A DNA stretch of 64,000 nt, from the NCBI RefSeq assembly GCF_003074055.1, contig NZ_CP029043.1:2162501-2226500 (forward strand), read 5' to 3'. This document shows positions 8,124 to 16,934 of the stretch, piece by piece. The translations under genes were made by a program, and so were the position numbers. Positions within the stretch are counted from its first letter, which is position 1, and each line of letters opens with the position of its first letter. Under the pieces are notes generated by a model that was not told the origin of the DNA, did no database searches, and was given only the letters and a program-made list of their open reading frames with translations. Origin of the DNA: Streptomyces nigra (GTDB taxonomy: Bacteria; Actinomycetota; Actinomycetes; Streptomycetales; Streptomycetaceae).

Positions 8124-10573
8124 CAGAGGTTCACCGTCCGGCCGTCGGCGCCGGTGGCGCCACGGGTGTACTTGGGGTGGATGAGTCCGACGCAGGTGTA
8201 GGGCAGTCCGGGGACCTCTTCGACGGGGACGCCGCGCTGTTCGGCGAGCAGGCGTACGTGGTCGAGGTCGGCGCCGGCTCCGGCGCGGGCGAGGATCTTC
8301 CAGGGGACGCGGCGCAGCAGGACGCGGGTGGTCTCGCCGACGCCGGGCTTGACGAGGTTGACGTCGTGGATGCCGTACTCCTCGCTGATGCGTTCGACGG
8401 CGGCCCAGCCTTCCCAGGTGGGGGTGCGGTCGGTGGAGAGGAGTTCCTTGGCGGTGGCGTCGACGGTGTCGGTGACGTCGGGGAAGCGGGCGGAGACGGC
8501 GTCGAGGAAGGCGACGGAGACGTCGGAGCCGGCGAGTTCGCGGTAGAACTTGGCGCCGTGGAAGTCGTGCGGGCCGACGAGGTCGGCGCGCAGCACCGTG
8601 CGGGAGATGAGCCCGGAGACGGTGGAGTTGAGGCAGGCGGACGGGATGAGGTAGTCGTCGCGGGTGCCGTAGGTCCGGACGCAGGAACCGGGGTCGGCGA
8701 GCACGGCGATCTCGGGGTCGAAGCCGGTGATGCCGTCGGACGCCTCGAACTCGCCTATCGCGGCGGCGAGTTCGCGGGTGATGGCGCCCTTGCCGGTCCA
8801 GCCGTCGACGAAGACGACGTCGCGGGGGTCGTGGTGGCGGGCGAGCCAGCGCAGGGCGTTGGCGTCGATGCCGCGGCCGCGGACGATGGAGACGGCGTAG
8901 TGGGGCAGTTCGAGGCCGTGCCGGAAGTGGGCCCAGCGGCGCATGAGGACGCCGACGGGGGTGCCGGCGCGGGCGAGGGAGACGAGCACCGGGCGGGGTG
9001 AGCGTTCGGCGAGGACGATCTCGGTGACGGCGCCGACGGCCTGGGCGAGGCGGGTGGCGGACTCGTCGAGGGCGCTGTGGAAGAGCGCCTGGTACTGCTC
9101 GCTGGGCTGGTACTCGACGGGCAGGGATTCGGCGTAGTGGGCGCCGCCGCTCTGGATGGCCTCTTCGCGTTCCTCGGTGGGCGCCTCCAGGGTGACGTCC
9201 GAGAGGTCCTGCAGCAGCCAGCCGACCTCTTCGGGGGCGTACGAGGAGAAGGCGGGGCCGCGCAGGGGCTCGGGCAGCATCGGGGGCCTTTCGGGCAGGG
9301 CGAGGGGGCCGGGGACGTACGAGGGGACGACGGCGAGCAGGACGTGCGGGGTCTGCGCGGCGAGCTGGGCGAGGAGTCCGTCGGGGGCGTGCAGGGCGGG
9401 CGTGTCGGCGGCGGAGTCGACGACGGTGACGACGGCGTCGAAGCCGGCGCCGGCGACGTTGTAGGCGTAGCGCTCGCCGGGGCCGTCGGCGGGGTCGTCG
9501 TGGGCGGGGAAGACGAGGCGGGTGCGTATCGCGTAGCCGGGGTCGTCGACGGCGAGGACGGGTGAGCGGGTGGTGGTGGAGTAGCGGACCTCGAGGCCGG
9601 TGGTCTGTTCCAGCTCGTGGGCGAGCCGGAGCGGGGCGTACATGAGTTCCTCGAAGCCGAGGACGAGGACGCGGCGCGCGCCGGCGGGGAGGGCCTGGGC
9701 CAGGCGGGAGGCCATGGCGGGCAGGGCGCTGTCCAGCCGGGTGCGGTGGGCGGGGGTGAAGCCGTGCCGGCCGCCGTCGGGGAGCCCGGCGGGCCAGTGC
9801 AGGTCGACGCGGGTGGGCCGGGGGGCGCCGGTGGCGGGGGCGGCCGGGGGCGCGGTCTCGTGGCGTGCGACGAGTTCCCGGCCCTTCTCCAGTACGCCGT
9901 CGGGCAGCCGTACGGTGCCGGAGGCGGCGGTGACGAGGTCGACGCGGGCGCCGATCTCGCGGGCGAAGTCGTCCAGGCGTCCGGCGTCGGCCGGGGACCG
10001 CATGTCGACGAGGGCGACTACGACGTACCGGCCGCGCGGGTAGCGCTCGTGGAGTTCGCGGATGGTGTTGAGCACCGTGTTGCCGGTGGAGAACTCGTCG
10101 TCGACGAGGACGAGCGGGCCGTCACCGACGAGGAGGGTGGGGTCCTCGGGGAGCAGCAGGTGGGAGGTGGCGTGGGAGTGGGACTCCTCGAAGCCGCCGG
10201 CGCGGGCGACGCCGGGGACGGGGCGCCGGGTGGAGTGCAGGTAGGGCGCGGAGCCGAGGCCGTCGGCGACGCAGTGGCCGAGGCCGGTGGCGGTCTCGGC
10301 GTAGCCCAGGACGACCGCGGCGGCGGCGTCCTCGGCGCCCAGCAGGTCGCGGACGCGGCGGCCGAGGTCGTAACCGGCGCCGTGGACCACGGACGGGGAC
10401 TGGGGGACGTGTTTGCCGAGCACGTTGGAGACGAGCAGGTGGGCTCGTTTCGGGTTGCGGCGCAGGGCCAGGCCCAGCAGGTCGGTGAGCGTGTCGTCGC
10501 CCACGAGCTGGACTCCGAGCCGTTCGGCGACCCAGCTGCCGGACCAGTCCCCGTCGTTCACTGCGTTGTTCAT
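8123..10573 (-). CDS. PRTase-TRSP-StiP-PELOTA fusion protein of the Ter module
   Basis: 816 residues from ATG 10573. Residues about 30-215 form a phosphoribosyltransferase domain with a PRPP loop LVLVDDEFSTGNT near 154-166. Residues 255-470 match the TRSP region that follows it. Residues 475-720 resemble the StiP/PRTase_1 domain, with a second loop-like VFVDGWTGKGA at 588-598. Residues 735-803 are a PELOTA-type RNA-binding domain (VKPGVGETTRVLLRRVPWKIL). Such domains are usually spread over two or more proteins. The gene follows the CitE-like gene by 62 bases and overlaps the HAD start, so the three act together. The product is probably a modified nucleotide-derived molecule, which is inference from the family. 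Confidence 0.85.
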   Translation of the reverse strand: MNNAVNDGDWSGSWVAERLGVQLVGDDTLTDLLGLALRRNPKRAHLLVSNVLGKHVPQSPSVVHGAGYDLGRRVRDLLGAEDAAAAVVLGYAETATGLGHCVADGLGSAPYLHSTRRPVPGVARAGGFEESHSHATSHLLLPEDPTLLVGDGPLVLVDDEFSTGNTVLNTIRELHERYPRGRYVVVALVDMRSPADAGRLDDFAREIGARVDLVTAASGTVRLPDGVLEKGRELVARHETAPPAAPATGAPRPTRVDLHWPAGLPDGGRHGFTPAHRTRLDSALPAMASRLAQALPAGARRVLVLGFEELMYAPLRLAHELEQTTGLEVRYSTTTRSPVLAVDDPGYAIRTRLVFPAHDDPADGPGERYAYNVAGAGFDAVVTVVDSAADTPALHAPDGLLAQLAAQTPHVLLAVVPSYVPGPLALPERPPMLPEPLRGPAFSSYAPEEVGWLLQDLSDVTLEAPTEEREEAIQSGGAHYAESLPVEYQPSEQYQALFHSALDESATRLAQAVGAVTEIVLAERSPRPVLVSLARAGTPVGVLMRRWAHFRHGLELPHYAVSIVRGRGIDANALRWLARHHDPRDVVFVDGWTGKGAITRELAAAIGEFEASDGITGFDPEIAVLADPGSCVRTYGTRDDYLIPSACLNSTVSGLISRTVLRADLVGPHDFHGAKFYRELAGSDVSVAFLDAVSARFPDVTDTVDATAKELLSTDRTPTWEGWAAVERISEEYGIHDVNLVKPGVGETTRVLLRRVPWKILARAGAGADLDHVRLLAEQRGVPVEEVPGLPYTCVGLIHPKYTRGATGADGRTVNL

Positions 10574-10635
10574 GCGTCCCTTGGTTCGAGGGGCCGGGCG
10601 TCGGCGTGGGCCCGGCCGGGTGGTTGCCGGTCCGG

Positions 10636-11805
10636 TCAGGCCGGGATGCCGGCGGCGAGCAGCTCCACGAAGCCGATGTCCTCGTTGGCCACGCCGAACG
10701 CCTCGGCACGCAGCAGCGTGCGTTCGGCCCAGGCGCGGTGGGGTTTCACCTCGTTCATCTTGTTCGTGTACTGCGACCTCAGTACACCCCCGCCGCAGCG
10801 TTCCGGCTTGAGGATGTCCTGGGCGTCGCTGAACTCCTCGTGGCTGACGACGGACAGCGCGTGCACGGGCAGGACGTGGGAGGGGTGGATGCAGGTCTTC
10901 CCGAGCAGTCCGTTGGCGTGGTCGAGGGTGATCTCGCGCAGCAGGCCGTCCATGGCGTGCTCGATGAGGGCCTCGCGCAGGGCCTCGGCCCGGCCCTCCA
11001 GGAAGGGGCTGCGGCGCAGCTGCGGCTTGAACATGCGCTCCTGGACCCGGAAGTACTCCCAGACGGGTCCGGTGACGGTGAAGCCGGTGCCGTCGGCGCG
11101 GCCGAGCATGTTGACCACGTCGGAGATGACGGAGGCGACGATCTGCACGTCGTAGGCGGTCATGTCGGGGGCGCGGCGCAGGCCGTACGAGGAGCAGAAG
11201 TCGGTGACGCCGAGGCGCAGCGCCAGGACCCGGTCGCGGTACTTGTCGACGGCCCGGAAGATGCCCTCCAGGGTCTCCACGCGGGATTCGCGGTAGAGCA
11301 GCTCGGGCGACTCCAGGACGGGCATGGCGAACAGCCGGCGTCCGCTGTCGGTCTCGGCGCTCGCGAGGGCCTCCAGGAACGGTATGCCGCGTTCCTCGGT
11401 GAACTTCGGCAGGACGAATCCGGACAGCAGCCGTACGGCGGGGCCGAGGCGGCGCACGAGGTCGGGGATCTGCTCGGGGGTGCGGACCCGGATGAAGAGC
11501 AGCGGCGGGTCGTCGGCGTCGGGCTGCCGGGCGAGCTCGGTGAGCTGGGTGACGAGGTTGGCCTCGCCGGCCTGCACGTCCTCGTCGCCGATGGAGTCCT
11601 CCAGGCACAGCACCATCGAGACCACACCGCGGCCGCTCTGTTTGACGATGTCGTCGGTCAGCCGCGGCCGGGTGGCGGGGCTGTAGAGCGTGGCGCCCAG
11701 GGCCGCGGAGAGCAGCCGGGGCGCGGAGTCGGCGGTGAAGGAGGCCGGCTCCCGGTGGAAGAGACGCTGACGCACCTCTGGGGCGATATGCCCGAAATGA
11801 CGCAT
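10636..11805 (-). CDS. CitE-like HpcH/HpaI-type C-C bond lyase of the Ter module
   Basis: 389 residues from ATG 11805, with GGGGGAG upstream. CLEDSI near 67-72, FIRVRTP 104-110, GFVLPKF 129-135 and MPVLESPELL 161-170 are the conserved TIM-barrel blocks of the CitE/HpcH aldolase-lyase superfamily, with acidic residues that bind Mg2+ and an Arg for the carboxylate. It is the first gene of the CitE-PRTase-HAD operon and divergent from a TerD gene. Members near Ter genes are classified as a separate C-C bond lyase family. The substrate is unknown. Confidence 0.85.
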   Translation of the reverse strand: MRHFGHIAPEVRQRLFHREPASFTADSAPRLLSAALGATLYSPATRPRLTDDIVKQSGRGVVSMVLCLEDSIGDEDVQAGEANLVTQLTELARQPDADDPPLLFIRVRTPEQIPDLVRRLGPAVRLLSGFVLPKFTEERGIPFLEALASAETDSGRRLFAMPVLESPELLYRESRVETLEGIFRAVDKYRDRVLALRLGVTDFCSSYGLRRAPDMTAYDVQIVASVISDVVNMLGRADGTGFTVTGPVWEYFRVQERMFKPQLRRSPFLEGRAEALREALIEHAMDGLLREITLDHANGLLGKTCIHPSHVLPVHALSVVSHEEFSDAQDILKPERCGGGVLRSQYTNKMNEVKPHRAWAERTLLRAEAFGVANEDIGFVELLAAGIPA

Positions 11806-11833
11806 GGAACTCCCCCGTGGTGACTCAGTGGCC

Positions 11834-11852
11834 CCTGTGACCTGTTCACAGG
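11834..11852. promoter_or_regulatory. inverted repeat between the CitE and TerD genes
   Basis: CCTGTGA-N5-TCACAGG at 11834-11852 lies between the two divergent Ter transcription units, 29 bases from the CitE start. With one mismatch the arms extend into GGCC on both sides. It could be an operator for one or both promoters, or a hairpin in the CitE leader. No regulator gene is next to it. Confidence 0.45.
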
Positions 11853-11991
11853 TGGCCGGTAATAGTACGTAGATACCCATGTCGGGGGTTCCCGACGGGC
11901 ATGAATTTCTGGTAACGCGGACCTGCACGTCCGCGCACATCCCGTGTACCCCGCGTTGTCGTGACCAGGACGGAGAAGGCAGGATGACCGT

Positions 11992-12804
11992 ATGACGCAC
12001 GCGATGCTGAAGGGGTCGAACATCCCGCTGGAGGCCACCACGGTACGCGCCGTGCTGCGCTGGACGCCCGGGCAGGGGGTCCCCGACGTCGATGCCTCGG
12101 CTCTGCTCCTCGGCCCCGACGGTCGTGTGCGCTCCGACGAGGACTTCGTCTTCTACAACCAGCCCCGGCACCCTTCCGGGACGGTGTGGCGGCTCGGCAA
12201 GAAGCGGGACGCCGAGGGCCTCACCGACACGATCCAGACAGACCTGGGCGGTGTCGAGCCCGCCGTCGGCCAGATTCTGCTCGTCGCGTCGGCGGACGGT
12301 GTGCCGTTCGACCGCGTACGCGACCTGTGCATCGTGCTGTACGACGCCTCGGCTTCCGACGGCGATCCGCTGGCTCATTTCGACATCAAGCCGGAGACCG
12401 GCGAGGAGACCGCGCTGATCTGCGGCGAGCTGTACCGCCGGGGCGAGGGCTGGAAGTTCCGCGCGCTGGGCGAGGGCTATTCGAACGGCCTGAAGGGGCT
12501 GGCCACGGACTTCGGGATCTCGGTGGACGAGTCGGAGGCGGCGGCGCAGGAGCCGCCGGCGGCCCACCCGGCGCCCGAGGTCTCCCAGCCCCTGCCGCCG
12601 GAGCAGCCCACGACGGTGGTGCCGCCGCAGCCGTCGTACGGCTATCCGCAGCAGCCCCCGCCGACCCAGCCGGCGTACGGCTACCCGCAGCCGGCCGGGA
12701 CGGCCGCCGCCGCGGGGTACGGCTATCCGCCCCCGGCGACCGCCCCGGGGCCGGCGTCGGAGGTCCGGCTGCCTCCGCAGGGCCCGCAGTTCATCGGCCG
12801 CTGA
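11992..12804 (+). CDS. TerD domain protein with proline/YGYP-rich tail
   Basis: 270 residues from ATG 11992. Residues 4-180 are a TerD domain: LKGSNIPLE start, [25 protein letters not shown] Ca2+-binding region, a [14 protein letters not shown] block and [21 protein letters not shown] at the end. Residues 185-270 are a Pro/Gln/Ala-rich tail with three YGYP-type repeats. TerD domains bind calcium and act in tellurite, phage and envelope-stress phenotypes. Most TerD proteins are ~190 residues, so the tail is extra and may mediate protein contacts. It is convergent with the TerA-like gene, 15 bases away. Confidence 0.88.
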   Translation: MTHAMLKGSNIPLEATTVRAVLRWTPGQGVPDVDASALLLGPDGRVRSDEDFVFYNQPRHPSGTVWRLGKKRDAEGLTDTIQTDLGGVEPAVGQILLVASADGVPFDRVRDLCIVLYDASASDGDPLAHFDIKPETGEETALICGELYRRGEGWKFRALGEGYSNGLKGLATDFGISVDESEAAAQEPPAAHPAPEVSQPLPPEQPTTVVPPQPSYGYPQQPPPTQPAYGYPQPAGTAAAAGYGYPPPATAPGPASEVRLPPQGPQFIGR

Positions 12805-12823
12805 GCGGGGCGCTCCCGCTCAG
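12801..12823. terminator. hairpin built from two convergent stop codons
   Basis: CTGAGCGGG (12801-12809) pairs with CCCGCTCAG (12815-12823) around GCGCT. The TGA of the TerD gene and the complement of the TGA of the TerA-like gene are both inside the stem. It can terminate both convergent transcripts. Confidence 0.6.
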
Positions 12824-13563
12824 TGCTGGGGCTCGGCCTTGGTCTTGTAGCCGCGGCCCCACTGCAGTCCCCAGCCGAAGAGGCGGTCGAGCTCGGCCTG
12901 GAAGCCGTAGACGAACTTGACCTCGCGGCGGACCCACACCTCACCCTTGACGTTCTCGATGGTGACGACCGCGCAGGAGCGGGCCTGCGGGTGCCGTTCG
13001 TCGAGGCCGATCTCGATGCGCGGCCCGTTGCTCGGGTAGAGCGTGACGATGGCGTGGGTGCGGTCGAAGGCCGGGGTCTGGTCGTAGATGTAGACGAACA
13101 CCAGCAGCCGCTTGATGTCGTCCCGGTGGTCGAGGTTGACGTAGATCGTCTCGCCGGACGCGGAGCCGAACCGGTCGTCGCCGCTGAGCTTCACATAGGG
13201 CGGTGCGTTGACATCGCCGAGGAAGCCGCCGAGCGGCTGGACGACGCCCTTGGTGCCGTCGGCCAGCTCGTACAGGCAGCCGAGGTCGAGGTCGACGTTG
13301 ACCATGGACTGGCTGTGCCCGAGGACCTCCGGGGGCTTCAGCGCCTTGAAGGGGTGCCGCAGCAGGCTCTCCCGCTGGGACCCGCCGATGTCGGACGTGC
13401 GCATGCGCCACGTCAGATTGATCCGCAGATGGCCGGTGGCCGCCCCCTGCCGGGTGAGTGAGACCCGGTCGTGCCGTTTCGTCAGCTCTATCGCGTTCGA
13501 CGACGCGCTGCCCGAGTCGAACTCGGCCGCCCGTCCACGCCAGAACCCGTCCAAGAAGCCCAT
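12820..13563 (-). CDS. TerA-like tellurium resistance family protein
   Basis: 247 residues from ATG 13563. It begins MGFLDGFWRGRAAEF, and the central part (IELTKRHDRVSLTRQG, then DLDLGCLYELADGTKGVVQPLG and DDRFGSASGETIYVNLDHRDDIKRLLVFVYIYD) matches the TerA/TerD-like fold, with an acidic loop suited to metal binding. The protein is soluble. It lies in the Ter island, downstream of the TerC gene on the same strand but separated by a strong hairpin. TerA proteins are proposed to sit with TerD and TerC in a membrane-linked stress complex. Exact subgroup (TerA versus TerX/TerF-like) is uncertain. Confidence 0.75.
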   Translation of the reverse strand: MGFLDGFWRGRAAEFDSGSASSNAIELTKRHDRVSLTRQGAATGHLRINLTWRMRTSDIGGSQRESLLRHPFKALKPPEVLGHSQSMVNVDLDLGCLYELADGTKGVVQPLGGFLGDVNAPPYVKLSGDDRFGSASGETIYVNLDHRDDIKRLLVFVYIYDQTPAFDRTHAIVTLYPSNGPRIEIGLDERHPQARSCAVVTIENVKGEVWVRREVKFVYGFQAELDRLFGWGLQWGRGYKTKAEPQH

Positions 13564-13612
13564 TGCGCCCCCCACGTCCCGCGGGACGTTCCCAGTGTCC
13601 GCACACAAACCG

Positions 13613-13642
13613 GCGGGGCGGCCGGACGTCCGGCCGCCCCGC
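13613..13642 (-). terminator. perfect 15-bp palindrome downstream of the TerC-like gene
   Basis: The 30-base stretch is a perfect inverted repeat (GCGGGGCGGCCGGAC and its complement) 28 bases after the stop of the TerC-like gene. It would end that transcript before the TerA-like gene. Confidence 0.75.
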
Positions 13643-13669
13643 TCAGAGCGTTCCTCACCCTCGGGGGTG

Positions 13670-14815
13670 TCACACCCCGGACGACACCTCAGTCTTGTCC
13701 GGGGTCTCCGCTTTTCCCTCCGCCGCCGCGAGGGCGCGGTTGCGGCGGACCGAGGACCAGAAGGAGGCGCCGATCAGCACGACACCGATCAGGCCGGTGA
13801 TGATCTCGTTGATCTGGTACTGGATGGTGACCAGCAGGATCATGGCGAGGGCGCCGATGGCGTAGTGGGCGCCGTGCTCCAGGTACACGTAGTCGTCGAG
13901 GGTGCCCTGGCGGACCAGGTAGACCGTGAGCGACCGGACGTACATCGCGCCGATGCCGAGGCCGAGGGCCATGAGGACGATGTCGTTGGTGATCGCGAAG
14001 GCGCCGATGACGCCGTCGAACGAGAAGGAGGCGTCCAGGACCTCGAGGTACAGGAACATGAAGAGGGCGGCCTCGCCGGCCAGGGCGACCGCGGAGCGGG
14101 GTTTGCCGCTGCGCTCGGCCTCCTCCTCGGCCTCGTGCTCACGCTCCTCCTGTTCCTCGAGGCGTTCCTCGAAGAACCCGGAGAGACCGCCCACGACCAT
14201 GTACGTGATCAGACCGCCGATTCCGGACAGCAGGACCGTCTCGGCCTTGTCGACATGGGTGCCGCCGTGCTGGTGGGCGTGGGTCGCGAAGGTCAGCGCG
14301 GAGATCAGCAGCACGATCAGCGCGATGCAGACCGACAGCATGTCGACCTTGCCGAGCTTGGCCAGCGGCCGCTCCAGCCAGCCCAGCCACTTGATGTCCC
14401 GGTCCTCGAAGATGAAGTCCAGGAAGATCATCAGCAGGAACATGCCACCGAAGGCGGCGATCGCCGGGTGGGCGTCGGTGACGAGCTCCTGGTAGCGGTC
14501 CTTGTCGCTCAGTGCGAGGTCGACGGCCTCGATCGGACCGAGCTGCGCGCTGATCGCCACGATCACGACGGGGAAGACCAGCCGCATGCCGAACACGGCG
14601 ATCAGGATGCCGATGGTGAGGAAGATCTTCTGCCAGAAGGCGTTCATCTTCTTCAGGATCCCGGCGTTGACCACCGCGTTGTCGAAGGACAGCGAGATCT
14701 CCAGGACCGAGAGGATCGCCACGATACCGAGGGCGGTCCACCCCCCGAAGAGGACCGCTGCGACCAAGCCGAGCGCGGTGACCGCGAACGACCAGCCGAA
14801 GGTTTTCAGAACCAC
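13670..14815 (-). CDS. TerC-like integral membrane protein (DUF475)
   Basis: 381 residues from GTG 14815. About nine hydrophobic segments. The EISLSFDNAVVNAGILKKM block (about 39-57) and a second, inverted copy of the motif (DASFSFDGVIGAFAITND) are the DUF475/TerC signature, with acidic residues inside the membrane that suggest ion or metal transport. A charged Glu/Arg cytoplasmic loop sits in the middle (near 215-240). TerC is thought to work with TerD on membrane-coupled metal stress. It precedes the TerA-like gene and follows a TerD gene. Confidence 0.88.
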   Translation of the reverse strand: MVLKTFGWSFAVTALGLVAAVLFGGWTALGIVAILSVLEISLSFDNAVVNAGILKKMNAFWQKIFLTIGILIAVFGMRLVFPVVIVAISAQLGPIEAVDLALSDKDRYQELVTDAHPAIAAFGGMFLLMIFLDFIFEDRDIKWLGWLERPLAKLGKVDMLSVCIALIVLLISALTFATHAHQHGGTHVDKAETVLLSGIGGLITYMVVGGLSGFFEERLEEQEEREHEAEEEAERSGKPRSAVALAGEAALFMFLYLEVLDASFSFDGVIGAFAITNDIVLMALGLGIGAMYVRSLTVYLVRQGTLDDYVYLEHGAHYAIGALAMILLVTIQYQINEIITGLIGVVLIGASFWSSVRRNRALAAAEGKAETPDKTEVSSGV

Positions 14816-14941
14816 TGGCTACCCAATCCTGTGTGTACGGGGCTCCCCCGCGCCGTACTCGGCTTTACGAAACTTTGAACCCGGAGTCTATGTCGGCCTA
14901 GTGGCGGACCCCACCCGGACCCTGGTTTTGCCCATATCGCG

Positions 14942-15517
14942 TCATGAGACGTTGACCCCGAAGTCCAGGGCGATGCCGCGTAGACCCGACGCGTACCCCT
15001 GTCCGACCGCGCGGAACTTCCACTCGCCCTGATAGCGGTAGACCTCGCCGAAGATCATGGCGGTCTCGGTGGAGGCGTCCTCGCTGAGGTCGTAGCGGGC
15101 GAGCTCCTGGCCGTCGGCCTGGTTGACCACACGGATGAAGGCGTTGCTGACCTGGCCGAACGTCTGGCCGCGCTCGTCGGCCATATGGATGGAGACGGGG
15201 AAGACGATCTTGTCGCACTGGGCGGGCACCTTCGACAGGTCGATCAGGATCGACTCGTCGTCGCCGTCGCCCTCGCCGGTCAGGTTGTCCCCGGTGTGCT
15301 CGACCGAGCCGTCGGGGCTCTTGAGCTGGTTGTAGAAGACGAACCACTCGTCTCCCATGACCCGGCCGCCGCTGCACACCAGGGCGCTGGCGTCGAGGTC
15401 GAAGGGTGCTCCTGTGGTCGAGCGCGCGTCCCAGCCGAGCCCGATCATCACCTGGGTGAGATTGGGTGCGGCCTTGGACAGGGAGACGTTCCCTCCCTTG
15501 GCGAGTGTGACGCCCAT
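14942..15517 (-). CDS. terD: TerD family protein, downstream tandem copy
   Basis: 191 residues from ATG 15517 with GGGGAGGA upstream. The typical TerD order is present: [15 protein letters not shown], the acidic Ca2+-binding FDLDASAL near 39-46, a [22 protein letters not shown] loop (about 70-90, second calcium region), [33 protein letters not shown], and the C-terminal FGVNVS. It is the normal length of TerD. It is close in sequence to the next gene (15634-16209), so the pair arose by duplication. Divergence is visible in [22 protein letters not shown] and [11 protein letters not shown]. Confidence 0.92.
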   Translation of the reverse strand: MGVTLAKGGNVSLSKAAPNLTQVMIGLGWDARSTTGAPFDLDASALVCSGGRVMGDEWFVFYNQLKSPDGSVEHTGDNLTGEGDGDDESILIDLSKVPAQCDKIVFPVSIHMADERGQTFGQVSNAFIRVVNQADGQELARYDLSEDASTETAMIFGEVYRYQGEWKFRAVGQGYASGLRGIALDFGVNVS

Positions 15518-15562
15518 GATGCTGGTCCTCCCCGGGTGGTGCTTCTCGGTTGTTCTGCGCGT

Positions 15563-15593
15563 CCGGCGCCGCACCGAAACGGTACGGCGCCGG
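15563..15593 (-). terminator. hairpin between the two tandem TerD genes
   Basis: CCGGCGCCG (15563-15571) pairs with CGGCGCCGG (15585-15593); inside it ACCG-AAA-CGGT continues the stem after one C-A mismatch. It lies after the stop of the upstream TerD gene and 46 bases before the start of the next, so it may terminate or attenuate transcription and let the paralogues differ in level. Confidence 0.65.
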
Positions 15594-15633
15594 AATCGGC
15601 CGGACGTGTCCTGGACGGGCACGTGCGGTGACG

Positions 15634-16209
15634 TCAGACGTTGACCCCGAAGTCCTGGGCGATGCCGCGCAGACCCGAGGCGTAGCCCTGGCCGATGGCG
15701 CGGAACTTCCACTCCGCACCGTGCCGGTACAGCTCACCGAAGACCATGGCCGTCTCGGTGGACGCGTCCTCCGAGAGGTCGTAGCGGGCGATCTCGGCGC
15801 CGCCGTCCTGGTTCACGACGCGGATGAAGGCGTTGCGCACCTGGCCGAAGGACTGCTGACGGTTCTCCGCGTCGTAGATCGAGACCGGGAAGACGATCTT
15901 CTCGATGTCGGCCGGGACGCCCGCCAGGTTGACCTTGATCTGCTCGTCGTCGCCCTCGCCCTCACCGGTGAGGTTGTCACCGGTGTGCTCCACGGAGCCG
16001 TCGGGGCTCTTGAGGTTGTTGAAGAACACGAAGTTCTGGTCGTTGGCGACCTTGCCCGTGTTGTTCAGCAGCAGAGCGCTGGCGTCGAGGTCGAAGTCGG
16101 TGCCGGTCGTGGTGCGGACGTCCCACCCCAGACCGACGATGACCGCGGTGAGGCCGGGGGCCTCCTTGGTCAGTGATACGTTGCCGCCCTTGCTGAGGCT
16201 GACTCCCAC
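15634..16209 (-). CDS. terD: TerD family protein, upstream tandem copy
   Basis: 191 residues from ATG 16209. It begins [32 protein letters not shown], has [16 protein letters not shown] near 39-54, the [22 protein letters not shown] loop, and ends IAQDFGVNV. It is the canonical TerD size. TerD proteins bind Ca2+ and help bacteria withstand tellurite and other envelope or oxidative stress; the calcium ligands look intact. A hairpin separates it from the downstream copy, and 150 bases separate it from the peroxiredoxin gene. Confidence 0.93.
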   Translation of the reverse strand: MGVSLSKGGNVSLTKEAPGLTAVIVGLGWDVRTTTGTDFDLDASALLLNNTGKVANDQNFVFFNNLKSPDGSVEHTGDNLTGEGEGDDEQIKVNLAGVPADIEKIVFPVSIYDAENRQQSFGQVRNAFIRVVNQDGGAEIARYDLSEDASTETAMVFGELYRHGAEWKFRAIGQGYASGLRGIAQDFGVNV

Positions 16210-16359
16210 GAGTCCTCCATTGATGTCCGGGGGCTGGGAGCCCCGCCGTGCGTTCGGTATCGGATCAACGACTCGATCCTAGTGACGGGTTCCCGCGGCT
16301 CGCAGGGCTTGGAACCCACCGATCGCGGGTGTCGGGGTCGAGTCGGTGCCGTAGGGGGT

Positions 16360-16818
16360 TCAGAGCGCGTCGAGTGCCTCGACGTACTCGTTGAGGTCGC
16401 GTGCGTCCGGCAGGGCGTTGACGACGGTCCAGCGCACGACGCCCTCCTTGTCGATGACGAAGGTGCCGCGCACCGCGCAGCCCTTGTCCTCGGCGAAGAC
16501 GCCGTAGGCGCGGCTGACCTCGCCGTGCGGCCAGAAGTCGCTGAGCAGCGGGTACTCCAGGCCCTCCTGCTCGCCGAAGACGCGCAGGGTGGGGACGGAG
16601 TCGTTGGAGACGGCGAGGATCCGGGTGTCGCGGTCGGTGAACCGCGGCAGGTTGTCCCGCACGGCGCAGAGCTCGCCGGTGCACACGCCGGTGAAGGCGA
16701 AGGGATAGAAGAGAAGGACGACGTTCTGCGCGCCACGGAAGTCGGAGAGCCGCACCGTGCGGCCGTGGTTGTCCTTGAGCGCGAAGTCCGGAGCCTTGTC
16801 GCCGACCTGGATCGCCAT
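16360..16818 (-). CDS. ahpE: AhpE-type peroxiredoxin
   Basis: 152 residues from ATG 16818, beginning [19 protein letters not shown]. The peroxidatic motif is [15 protein letters not shown] with Cys46, and Cys51 is five residues on, the spacing seen in AhpE-like 1-Cys/2-Cys proteins. It reduces hydroperoxides or peroxynitrite with thiols, probably mycothiol-linked in this genus (family knowledge). In Mycobacterium tuberculosis ahpE is next to aceE through a DUF3052 protein, as here. It is downstream of the DUF3052 gene on the same strand. Confidence 0.88.
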   Translation of the reverse strand: MAIQVGDKAPDFALKDNHGRTVRLSDFRGAQNVVLLFYPFAFTGVCTGELCAVRDNLPRFTDRDTRILAVSNDSVPTLRVFGEQEGLEYPLLSDFWPHGEVSRAYGVFAEDKGCAVRGTFVIDKEGVVRWTVVNALPDARDLNEYVEALDAL

Positions 16819-16893
16819 CGTCGTCGTGTCCCTTCGGTGGGCTGTTCGGGTGGTGTCCACCCTATGCAGCGGCCACCGGGGGCCGCGCAGAAG

Positions 16894-16923
16894 GCCGGGC
16901 CGGGCCCTGGGGTCCGGCCCGGC
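16894..16923 (-). terminator. hairpin after the DUF3052 gene
   Basis: GCCGGGCCGGG (16894-16904) pairs with TCCGGCCCGGC (16913-16923), closing on one G-U pair with an 8-base loop. It is 12 bases after the DUF3052 stop and would limit read-through into ahpE. Confidence 0.65.
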
Positions 16924-16934
16924 TCGGCCACCGG

